From assembly GCA_028822575.1 (NCBI GenBank), contig JAPKDN010000038.1, positions 1 to 12,600 of the forward strand: 12,600 bases of DNA, given 5' to 3'. The notes under the pieces were generated by a model, which was not told the DNA's origin, did not search any database, and saw only the letters and a list, made by a program, of their open reading frames with translations. A program made the position numbers and the translations under genes. Positions within the stretch are counted from its first letter, which is position 1. Every line of letters begins with the position of its first letter. This DNA is from Alphaproteobacteria bacterium. Lineage in GTDB: Bacteria > Pseudomonadota > Alphaproteobacteria > Thalassobaculales > Thalassobaculaceae. Shown in pieces: positions 1 through 6,837 of the stretch.

Positions 1-972
1 GCCTATCGCCTGATCCTCGATGGCTATCGTCTGGACAATCATGGCTGGCCCCAACGACGCCAAGGCGCCGCGAAACAGCAACATAACCATGGCTCCTGCA
101 ACCGTGAATCCCGCCGCGACACAGACAAAGCCGACGACAGTCAAAACCCCAGATCCTATGAACACCCGGCGCGCGCCAAACCGATCCGCGACCCAGCCAA
201 ACAGAGGCGCCGCGACCGCCTCACCAAAGTGACGCATCGCCAGCAACGCACCGCCGCCCATCACGGCGACTGATAAGGAAGCGTCTCGGGCTAAAATCAA
301 AGTGATGCTGATCGCGAAAGCCCCATCGACGCCATAGCCTTGCAGAAAAAAAAAGATGTCGATTGGCTTTGGCCGCGCCAGTGATGCTGGCTTTTTATCG
401 CGTTCTTCCGAGGTGTGTTGCCGGGGCAACGTCATGGCGATGGGGATCGCTAGCGCGGTGGGCACTGCCAGGATAAGGAAGATATTGTTTGGCCCAACCA
501 GCCCAACCAGCCAGGCGCCAATGAATAGGGCTAAGATCGGACCTACCCTTTGGATGGCGCGGCCAACCCCCACGCGCACCCCGACCTGGGAACGATATTC
601 CACCGAGTAGACAAGTGTTACGAGAATCAGCGCGGCGTAGGTCAACCCCCACATTAAACGCGCGATAAGAATGACAACCGGGCCCTGACTAAACCCGTAC
701 AGCGTGGTCGAGAGTGTCGCGAACACTGTGGCCCAAACGCACATGCGCCGCACCCCAATCGTATAGGTCATGCGCGCGATTAGGCCATAGGCGAAGACTC
801 GCACGAAGCGATTGGCCGACAGCATCACGCCAACCCAGGGCAATGTGAGGCCAAAATCTTCCGCGTATACTGGCAGGACCGCATAGATCAGCGCATCACC
901 GAGCAGTGCCAGAGACAGGATCGCTGATGATCCGATAATAGCATTCCAGCCGCCATTCGGTGGGTCGGTCAA
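1..972 (-). CDS. MFS transporter, C-terminus cut by the window edge
   Basis: Read on the minus strand, positions 972 to 1 translate without a stop into 324 residues of a typical major facilitator: about ten hydrophobic segments, starting with IIGSSAILSLALLG near residues 11-24, and a charged central loop (SEERDKKPASLARPKP) near residue 185 that separates the two six-helix halves. The loop before the next helix pair reads GWVADRFGARR, the conserved MFS cytoplasmic motif. It should act in the inner membrane as a proton-coupled transporter of a small molecule; the substrate cannot be told. No ATG lies in a suitable place. I chose TTG at 972-970 because the hydrophobic helix starts right after TDPPNGGWN and the frame closes upstream with TGA near 1090. 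The Shine-Dalgarno site is poor. The gene ends beyond base 1. Family assignment is firm; the start is uncertain. Confidence 0.85.
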   Translation of the reverse strand, partial: MTDPPNGGWNAIIGSSAILSLALLGDALIYAVLPVYAEDFGLTLPWVGVMLSANRFVRVFAYGLIARMTYTIGVRRMCVWATVFATLSTTLYGFSQGPVVILIARLMWGLTYAALILVTLVYSVEYRSQVGVRVGVGRAIQRVGPILALFIGAWLVGLVGPNNIFLILAVPTALAIPIAMTLPRQHTSEERDKKPASLARPKPIDIFFFLQGYGVDGAFAISITLILARDASLSVAVMGGGALLAMRHFGEAVAAPLFGWVADRFGARRVFIGSGVLTVVGFVCVAAGFTVAGAMVMLLFRGALASLGPAMIVQTIAIEDQAIG

Positions 973-1082
973 GATGCTATTACAAGGCGTCGAATGGTCC
1001 AGCAGACAGCGTGGGCTCGAGGCTGTCGATTGACGTGGCAAGCACGAGTGTCCTTGGCTGGGTTCTTGCGTTCGGTACCCAT
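970..1082 (-). other. Possible small leader ORF overlapping the MFS start
   Basis: A 37-codon frame starts with ATG at 1082-1080, after a distant GGAG, and its TGA stop shares bases with the TTG start of the transporter (TTGA overlap). It could couple translation to the transporter gene. It could equally be a chance frame, or the true N-terminal region put out of frame by a one-base change. The predicted peptide is rich in Arg and resembles nothing I know. Confidence 0.15.
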
Positions 1083-1267
1083 GTGAGTGTCATTCTCCGG
1101 TGCTCGACGTTGCCGCCCGGCGGGTTGATGAGACGGCGTTATGTAGGCCTTCCCATGGGCGAACCTTAGGTCCTAATCGCACTGAAAACCATCATGGACC
1201 GAATAGAGGCGTGCCGTAGCCCTGAAACCGCTTCGAGCTGGGCTGGAATACACGAATTGCTTGTCGT
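973..1267. other. Upstream region of the MFS gene, no gene seen
   Basis: Apart from the small overlapping frame described above, I see no gene, RNA gene or strong promoter here. It must carry the promoter of the minus-strand transporter gene, but no convincing -35/-10 pair stands out. Confidence 0.4.
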
Positions 1268-1954
1268 TTGCTGACCGGTTCAATCGTCGTGATGAACGAA
1301 TACAGCTTTAGTCCACTGGCCGAAGAATGGTGCTCTCGACGCGCTCAACCGTGCCAAGCGCGTCAGTCTTTACAGTTGTCTCAAGTTAGAGTCCTTATCC
1401 TGATCCTTGCGCAACGGTTATGTCTGACATGGAGCGTTTGCGATGCTGCGTCCAAGCCGCCAAGTTTTAATGTTCTTGCAGTAGCCTAATGGCGCAGCCT
1501 GCACCCGGGCCAAAACGAGCCGGCGGTTTGCGCTGCGAGCCAGATGCAGGCCGCGGCCCGCTCCGAATATCTGCATGACGAGCATTTCTTTCTGATGAAC
1601 TATGTGGGAGCGTTCTGTGAGATCAAAGCACACGTCCGCATTCGGTTCGGCAAGTGAGAGGCCATGCTTGATGAAACAGCGCGCGAAGGTCCGTTATTGT
1701 TCTGCGTGATCAATGCGACCTGGCAATACGCCAATGGCATTGCGCTCGCAGTTTTGAGGAATGTCGAGGAAGCGCTCGAGTAGCAACGCTTGTAACGCGC
1801 TGCGGTCACCGCGCTACCAGCCGACGGTGTGGTCTTCCAATACTATAATCGAGACATTCTTGCGGTGGCCGAGGTGATGCTGGCGGGCGAGCTCCAATAC
1901 CGATGGGATATTTACGATGTCACCTTCGCGCGCGCGCTGGAGGCCTCAGCTTGA
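1268..1954 (+). pseudogene. Decayed protein-coding gene, family not recognised
   Basis: One plus-strand frame stays protein-like over about 230 codons but is broken by TAA at 1487, TGA at 1655, TAG at 1781 and TAA at 1793 before a final TGA at 1952. Between stops the translation keeps a coding character: SEYLHDEHFFLMNYVGAF (about 1577-1630), PLLFCVINATWQYANGIA (about 1694-1747) and VVFQYYNRDILAVAEVML (about 1826-1879). All four breaks lie in the same frame, so the damage there is by nonsense mutation, not frameshift. The most convincing part is 1490-1954; the stretch from 1268 is weaker. I do not recognise the family. The end faintly resembles C-terminal parts of TolC-type efflux proteins, but this is too weak to use as a name. 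Confidence 0.4.
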
Positions 1955-2477
1955 ATGACAAAATCAAATTTTCAGAACCCTTTGCATGAATGATGGCGCC
2001 ACGTCTTGCCTTGGGCACGCTGATTCTTGAATGAGGTCATGTCAATAACTCTGCTAGCGTCTACCGCACCGACCTCGGCCTGGAAGACACGCTCGTCCGG
2101 CTCTTGCAGAATCAGATTAATATTTTGAGTTTACTGGATTACGGCGAGTGCTGCGAGCAACCGGCCATAGCAAAACCTTCCAGGTCATTCGCCCCGCGTT
2201 GACGAACGCCCTGTAAGTCGCCAACAGCTCTATCGACGTGTCAGACTTTTGTCGCATGACCCGTGGATGTTGCTATTAGACCCTATCGCGAAGCCGCCGT
2301 GGAGGCTGTTTTCGGCATATTCAAATGTTTAACGGCGGTGCTTTGTCGAAATCCTCGCTGACCCTTATGGCGGCTCTTGGAACATCAAGGACGGCGAATG
2401 TGCGTGGGCGCGAGGTGGACAAATTTCCGGGTTGCATTACCATGTTGCTCTCCATAACCACCAAGGACAGAGCAAGC
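1955..2477. other. Intergenic region ahead of the methyltransferase, no intact gene
   Basis: Short coding-like snatches occur on the plus strand, for example YRTDLGLEDTLVRLLQNQ near 2061-2114, but each ends quickly at a stop and none has a start with a ribosome site. They may be further remains of the decayed gene to the left. The frame of the methyltransferase stays open upstream to 2325, but that stretch does not look like part of the protein. Confidence 0.35.
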
Positions 2478-3122
2478 ATGACGGGTCATAACGAGATTAT
2501 TCGTGGTGATGGCGAGGTATCACTGGATGGCAAGACTAACGCAGAAGCCTATGATGCCCTGGCGGAAAATTATGATGATCAACTCGCGGGCTGGGGCTAT
2601 GAGGCGCCGGAACAAGCTGCGCGTTTCTTGGCGAAATACCTTCCGGTCTTTGATGCCGCTGAAATCCTGGATTGTGGCTGTGGGACTGGCATGACCGGCG
2701 AAGCGCTGCGGGCGGCTGGAGCGGGCGGAACCATCACCGGACTCGACATGTCTGAGGCAAGCCTCAAGGTTGCCGGCGCCAAAAAAGTCTATGATAAACT
2801 GGGTGCCGCCGATCTCAATCAACCGCTGGCGCTAGGCCACAATTCGGTCGACGGCGTGCTCTGTGTGGGTGTTCTCTCCTATGTGCGCGAGGAGCCGTTG
2901 TTGCGCGAATGGAAGCGCGTGATCCGGCCCGGCGGGGTCGCGGTCTTTACCAGTCGTGATGACTTCTTCGAAAGCCGAAACTTCGCCGATATGCTAGCTC
3001 GTCTGGAGGCCGAAGGAGGTTGGAGCAATGAGCATGTTTCGAGCCCGATGCCCTATCTCGTGGACCATCCCGAGTTCGCCAAGGATATTCAGGTGATCTA
3101 TGCCGCCTGTCGGATAGAATAG
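2478..3122 (+). CDS. Class I SAM-dependent methyltransferase, METTL27 (WBSCR27)-like
   Basis: A 214-residue soluble methyltransferase with a Rossmann fold. Motif I is ILDCGCGTGMTG at residues 63-74 and binds S-adenosylmethionine. The acidic end of strand 2 is GLDMS at 88-92, motif post-II is VDGVLCVGVLSYV at 124-136, and RVIRPGGVAVFTSRDDF at 147-163 is the strand 5 region. The N-terminal YDALAENYDDQLAGWGYEAP (25-44) and the C-terminal HPEFAKDIQVIYAACR match the METTL27/WBSCR27-like group, whose small-molecule or protein substrate is not established. The same frame is open back to an ATG at 2325. I prefer 2478 because an AAGGA precedes it and the extra 51 residues lack any family resemblance. 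It stands alone between decayed genes, with no operon partner. Confidence 0.88.
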   Translation: MTGHNEIIRGDGEVSLDGKTNAEAYDALAENYDDQLAGWGYEAPEQAARFLAKYLPVFDAAEILDCGCGTGMTGEALRAAGAGGTITGLDMSEASLKVAGAKKVYDKLGAADLNQPLALGHNSVDGVLCVGVLSYVREEPLLREWKRVIRPGGVAVFTSRDDFFESRNFADMLARLEAEGGWSNEHVSSPMPYLVDHPEFAKDIQVIYAACRIE

Positions 3123-3260
3123 CGTGGTCTCTGGGCACCGTAGTCCGAGGGATTAGACCGCGAATACAAGAAGGGGGGAGGGAGCTAATGCCCCGGTCCC
3201 GTCTGTTTGTATCGGATAGACCCAAAGCGAAAACCGCGTATTCCATAAGTTATTCTGTCT

Positions 3261-3770
3261 CCCCACCTTCCGGAGACTATCCAGCAAGCTCTTCAAGGGG
3301 TAGGGCATGCTATCGGATCTCCTGGGGATGAAGTCGATCGAAAACCTTGGTTCGAGCTTTAGTATCAATTTGACCGACGTTCGCGCTTCGCCTTTGGCCC
3401 AGCTTTCAAATGCCGAGGTGAGATGCACATAGGGCTGGAAGCCGGTGTCAGGGATCTGATAAGCCTATCGGTAATGTGCGACGGCGCCTTCGTGATGACC
3501 AAGAAAGCGAAGCGTTTATCCTTTGAGCATGAGTGCCGCCCAATGCATGACGAACGCGGGCTGAGCCGAAGCGCAGCATCATAATGTGGCATGGCTCGCT
3601 CTGCTTCGCTGTCGCCATAGTGGTAGGCCCAGCCGAGGCCCAAATGGGCTTGGGCGAAGGTGAGATTAATTGCAATCGCGATACGCATTGCGCCAATTGC
3701 CATTTTGGCCTCGCTGGGGAAGACGCAAATCTACCGTAAGGCTAACCGTACTGCCCGTTCGCCTGGATTG
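3261..3770 (-). pseudogene. Remnant of a TPR protein, like the C-terminus of adenylate-cyclase/TPR proteins
   Basis: Reading leftward, the minus strand gives LNPGERAVRLALR, a TAG stop (3733-3731), then AIAINLTFAQAHLGLGWAY and MPHYDAALRLSPR, which are textbook tetratricopeptide helices. Near 3555 the reading frame shifts, and the protein continues as FVMHWAALMLKG, a TAA stop (3518-3516), LRFLGHHEGAVAHYR, a TAG stop (3467-3465), then AYQIPDTGFQPYVHL, KLEPRFSIDF and LKSLLDSLRKVG. The closing pattern (a basic pair, then a leucine-rich helix ending L-R-K-x-G) is typical of the C-terminus of TPR proteins with an N-terminal guanylate/adenylate cyclase or winged-helix domain. The N-terminal domain is not in the window. 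One frameshift and three in-frame stops make this a relic. That it is a TPR is firm; the parent family is inferred. Confidence 0.75.
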
Positions 3771-3972
3771 AGAGGTTTTGCTTTTTCTGCCGTAGTGCGT
3801 GCAGATATCCGACACCCAACTATATTCGCGTACACGCGCGGTGTCGCAAGATAATGTCAGGTTCGCGAGCCATCAACTTTACTGGGAGAGGCTATACAGC
3901 TAGGGAGCGTTTGATGTGGGTTAATCAACCATCCTTGATACGTGGAAGATGGATGGCGTGGCTCGTGGACCA
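3771..3972. other. Region between the TPR relic and the csp promoter
   Basis: I find no gene or RNA here. The 5' part of the TPR relic may reach into it, but the frames no longer give recognisable helices. Confidence 0.3.
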
Positions 3973-4000
3973 TTGACTTTTCCAAAGGGGCGTCTATTGT
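3973..4000 (+). promoter_or_regulatory. Candidate sigma-70-type promoter for the cold shock gene
   Basis: TTGACT at 3973-3978 and TATTGT at 3995-4000 are 16 nt apart, close to the consensus -35 and -10 boxes. A start near 4007 would give a leader of about 150 nt, in keeping with the long untranslated leaders known for cspA-type genes. This is inferred from sequence only. Confidence 0.45.
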
Positions 4001-4106
4001 TTAAAACATGTTTTCAGCTTTTTTGTTCTAAGTGTGTTACATGAACAGCCAGTGTATCGGTTGGTTTATCTATCCTCTGACAATATGAGCCGTTTAACAG
4101 CTCGTC

Positions 4107-4123
4107 CATCACATGATGTGATG
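4107..4123 (+). promoter_or_regulatory. Inverted repeat in the csp leader
   Basis: CATCACAT and ATGTGATG form a perfect 8-bp inverted repeat around a single base, ending 21 nt before the ribosome site of the cold shock gene. As DNA it could be an operator. A hairpin with so short a loop would lose its central pairs, but could still form as RNA and affect translation or stability of the leader. Confidence 0.4.
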
Positions 4124-4156
4124 AGACGAAATTAACCCTCTATTGGAGAGATTAAA

Positions 4157-4366
4157 ATGACCACGGGTACCGTAAAATTTTTCAATGAGCAAAAAGGCTT
4201 CGGCTTCATCGAACCTGAAGACGGCTCGAAGGACGCATTCGTTCACATTTCCGCGGTTGAACGCGCGGGCATGGGGTCCCTGAGCGAAGGGCAAAAGGTC
4301 AGCTATGATCTTGAGCCAGGTCGTGATGGAAAATCCTCCGCCGAAAATCTTAAGGCTGTTGACTAG
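4157..4366 (+). CDS. CspA-family cold shock protein
   Basis: A 69-residue single cold shock domain, the full length of the family. It binds single-stranded RNA and DNA and acts in the cytoplasm as an RNA chaperone. RNP-1 is KGFGFI at residues 13-18 and RNP-2 is DAFVHI at about 26-31, with the aromatic TVKFFN strand ahead of them. The start is fixed by GGAGAG at 4145-4150, 6 nt before the ATG. The long leader with an inverted repeat suggests post-transcriptional control, as in cold-inducible relatives, but many paralogues are constitutive, so cold induction is only a possibility. It is a single-gene unit. The overlapping minus-strand frame is an antisense shadow. Confidence 0.97.
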   Translation: MTTGTVKFFNEQKGFGFIEPEDGSKDAFVHISAVERAGMGSLSEGQKVSYDLEPGRDGKSSAENLKAVD

Positions 4367-4440
4367 TCCGTCTCTTCCGGATTTGGTGGAAATACAAACT
4401 AAGACAGTTGGGTGATCCAACGCTATCAACCGAAGACTAA

Positions 4441-4497
4441 ACCGTTGAGCCTGTTGGCCCGACCGTTGAGAGCCTGTTGGCCCGACGGTTGGGCCAA
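4441..4497 (+). repeat. Short tandem repeat with a GC-rich hairpin after csp
   Basis: ACCGTTGAGCCTGTTGGCCC occurs at 4441-4460 and again from 4462 with two extra bases (AG) inside. The second copy runs into a hairpin: TTGGCCC (4477-4483) pairs perfectly with GGGCCAA (4491-4497) around a 7-nt loop. A run of six T follows only at 4517-4522, too far for a standard intrinsic terminator. It could still end or protect the csp transcript, since no better terminator lies nearer the stop codon. Confidence 0.5.
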
Positions 4498-5436
4498 TGG
4501 ATTCGATTTATACATATTTTTTGCAAATTTCAGTCTGAGACACGCCTGGCTCCTGCTCGAGAGCGCAATTCATCGTTCCGTGAAGAAAACCAGCAGGGAA
4601 AATAAACAGAGAACAAAATTCTTTAGTTTTTTACACTTTACATAATTTTGGAATGCACGAGTTTGATTTTAAAAATCATACACTTTACATAGATAGAAAC
4701 GAAATACAGGTCGCGACCACATATTTAGCGGCAGCGTGAACATCGCCCGCGGCTAGAGGGCATCGTGGCACCTGGGGCAATTTGTGTCTCCGGCTCCGAA
4801 CTCGAACAGGTATAATTGAAGTTGAACCTAGAGGTCGAGGACCTGGAGAAAGAGCACTGAAGAACATTTTACCCCAGTCCACGCCTATCGGGTCATGCAA
4901 GGCTGGGTTCCAGGGGTGCTTGGCGCCTCAAAGGCGACGAAGTCGTCATCTGACGGTGTCTCCCTACCGGGGTGCTAGTTGGTCGTGATACTGCCGTCAC
5001 GAAATCTGAGCAGTGATGCTGGGAGCGACTTTGTCGCCAACAAAATTGATCTGCGTATTCAAACACTGATGGTCCATTTGCCAAGGCTGTGCTTGATCAA
5101 TCGCAGTTCGGGTCAAGGATATCACGAAGGCGTAAAGACCGCAGTGGAAGTGATCAGACATCTGCCGCTGCGCTGCGTCCTCGGGGAATGGCACAGTGCG
5201 CGGGGCGGCGTGTCTGCGTGACGGTGCAGCTTACGGACCATCATGGCAATGCGGTGGTTGGAGCCGAGCGCTAAGATTGGGAGTTGAAGGATGTCTTTGC
5301 TTTGTAAGATAGAATCATGCGTGAAGTGGTCTCGTCGCTCAATATCGAGCTCTTCCGCCAGGATTTTGAGAAAATTTTAATGCACGATCTGCAGGATGGT
5401 GACGAGTGGGAGTTTTTTCTTTGAGGTATCAGCCAT
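4498..5436. other. Long region without an intact gene
   Basis: It begins AT-rich (about 4500-4700) and then turns more balanced. Plus-strand pieces look coding-like but are broken by stops, for example GPFAKAVLDQSQFG near 5070-5111, VTVQLTDHHGNAVVGAE near 5219-5269 and a 35-codon frame at 5317-5424 (MREVVSSLNIELFRQDFEK...). I can place none of them in a family. No tRNA, rRNA, CRISPR or insertion-sequence ends are visible. Confidence 0.35.
4632..4691 (+). repeat. Pair of 13-bp direct repeats flanking a small palindrome
   Basis: TACACTTTACATA occurs at 4632-4644 and exactly again at 4679-4691, 47 bp apart from start to start. Between them lies GATTTT-A-AAAATC (4665-4677), a 6-bp inverted repeat around one base. 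The AT-rich setting and arrangement could suit a protein-binding site or the trace of an inserted element, but no associated gene supports either. Confidence 0.5.
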
Positions 5437-5884
5437 TTATTTATGTTCAGGAAGGAAGATAATAAGCGTGGCCGAGGCCGCTAAAAGGGCAACCATCGCG
5501 ATTGTATATAAAGAGAACGATAGGAGTGGTTATGTGATCGTAAGAAACGTCCGAGTTCACGAAGGCGAGGACGATGAGGCCCTCGCGCTATGCGAGCAAG
5601 CCGTTGAGTACTGAGCCAATTACCTCGTGACGCTTGGTTAGATCGCCACGTTTAGGTTGTACGGCGAAGATGCCCATGGCGCAGTCACGAGCGCGCGAGA
5701 CGCGCCGGGGATGCGGACGATGAATCCGCCGATGGTCGTCAGTCTGTTGGCCAATGCCTATCGCGGCAATAGTGAAATAGAACAGCAACAGGCAACACAG
5801 CGTCTGGCTCCATGCGGTGCGGCTGCGCAGCGGCGTGGAAACAAATATATCGCTACCACGGCCTGTAAAATGGCCCCAGCGCAC
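5437..5884 (-). pseudogene. Possible remnant of a membrane transport protein
   Basis: Minus-strand frames contain hydrophobic, transporter-like segments: LCCLLLFYFTIAAIGIG (around 5800-5745) and, in another frame, SLYTIAMVALLAASATLIIF followed by a short charged tail and a TAA stop at 5439-5437. The second piece looks like the last helix of an MFS protein. Between them the frame changes and stops occur. I cannot show that the pieces belong to one gene, so this is a weak call. A plus-strand alternative is a 48-codon frame from GTG at 5468 with a purine-rich stretch ahead of it; it resembles nothing known. Confidence 0.22.
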
Positions 5885-6140
5885 AGAATAGAAAGTTTTA
5901 GTCTTATAAGGGTTTTATCGTCGCGGCGAAATTTCAACCATTTCCATATTCCCTAGGGGCTTCATCATGGCGTATCGTTACTAATAGGTGAGATACAATA
6001 CAGCGAATAAACACCAGTCACGTAATTCCGTTCCTAACACAACGGCGACATGCGGTTTCGACTTTTCATGCTTCATTGTAGCCAAGAGCGGATCTCGTCG
6101 CGACGCTTTAAACTGAATTCCGGCTCCGTATACCACTCCC
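5885..6140. other. Region downstream of the SDR gene
   Basis: I see no gene and no clear intrinsic terminator after the SDR stop codon. The short frames here lack ribosome sites and resemble nothing known. Confidence 0.35.
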
Positions 6141-6833
6141 TTAAAACGTCTCTTTCCAAGGCCGCACCTCGATTTCCCAGGCCCAGGAACTGCGGTGCTG
6201 CTTGTGCAGATGCATATAGCTTTCGGCAATCGCGTCCGGGTCGAGCATGTTGTCGGAGCCGTCGTCGTGTCGTTCTGGGCGATGCGCGGCCCGGATGCCG
6301 CCGTCGATGACGAAATGGCCGATATGGATGCCCTGGGGATGCAGCTCGCGGGCCAGCGATTGGCAAAGACCGCGCAAGCCGAATTTGCCCATAGCGAAGA
6401 CGGAGGAGCGGGGATAGCCCTTCACCCCCGCCGACGCGCCGCTAAAGAAGATGCTGCCATTGCCGCGTTCTACCATCCGTTTGGCGGCCTGTTGGGCGAC
6501 CAGGAAGGCGCCAAAGCAGGTGATGTTGATGGCATCGCGGGTTTCCACCGGATCAACCTCGGTAATCGGGCCGCGGACCCGGGCTGATGGGTTGTAAACC
6601 ACCAGGTTTGGGATGCCGATGGTCTTGTCGGTGGCGGCGAACAGGGCCGCTACGCTGTCGATGTCGCCGGCGTCGCATTGATGCAACTCGGTGCCGGTTT
6701 CTGCCGCAAGATCCGCGAGCTTGTCGATGTTGCGCGCCGCGATCGCGACCTTCATGCCGTCCTTGATGCAGAGCCGGGCGAGAGATGCGCTGAGGCCAAG
6801 GCCGGCGCCGACGATGAGGGCTGTTTCGGTCAT
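6141..6833 (-). CDS. SDR-family protein with Phe in place of the catalytic Tyr
   Basis: A 230-residue classical short-chain dehydrogenase/reductase fold. The dinucleotide-binding turn is GAGLGLS at residues 9-15, and AARN at 32-35 after strand 2 fits NADP(H) preference. The NNAG motif is replaced by YNPSA at 80-84. The active-site region reads SGASAG (131-136), then F146-A-M-G-K150: the Lys is kept but Phe occupies the place of the Tyr in YxxxK. A similar FxxxK is found in a subgroup of SDRs with the downstream signature IHIGHFVIDGGI (169-180), so it may be a subgroup trait and not damage. The reaction is unknown and could be non-oxidoreductive. It is the last gene of the operon, 4 nt after the ThDP enzyme; AAGGA at 6845-6841 lies 7 nt before its ATG. 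Confidence 0.9.
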   Translation of the reverse strand: MTETALIVGAGLGLSASLARLCIKDGMKVAIAARNIDKLADLAAETGTELHQCDAGDIDSVAALFAATDKTIGIPNLVVYNPSARVRGPITEVDPVETRDAINITCFGAFLVAQQAAKRMVERGNGSIFFSGASAGVKGYPRSSVFAMGKFGLRGLCQSLARELHPQGIHIGHFVIDGGIRAAHRPERHDDGSDNMLDPDAIAESYMHLHKQHRSSWAWEIEVRPWKETF

Positions 6834-6837
6834 GAAA

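Noticed and set aside
356..652. Short frames on both strands inside the first kilobase
   Set aside because: They are shadows of the MFS gene, which has no start-to-stop frame in this window because it runs off the left edge.
1487..1795. Stop-codon reassignment as explanation for the in-frame stops
   Set aside because: All three stop codons appear within the relics, and intact genes in the same window end normally at TAA, TGA or TAG.
2325..2477. Upstream in-frame extension of the methyltransferase
   Set aside because: The extra 51 residues have no family resemblance, and a better ribosome site precedes the ATG at 2478.
3340..3360. GGTTCGAGC resembling a tRNA T-loop
   Set aside because: No cloverleaf can be drawn around it, and it lies inside the TPR relic.
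4109..4429. Minus-strand frame of 106 codons over the cold shock gene
   Set aside because: Antisense to an undoubted csp gene and without its own ribosome site.
5468..5614. 48-codon plus-strand frame starting at GTG after a purine-rich stretch
   Set aside because: No recognisable domain, no neighbour context, and it overlaps a possible minus-strand transporter relic; not strong enough to call.
6195..6587. Plus-strand open frame of 130 codons
   Set aside because: Antisense to the SDR gene and without a ribosome site or recognisable domain.
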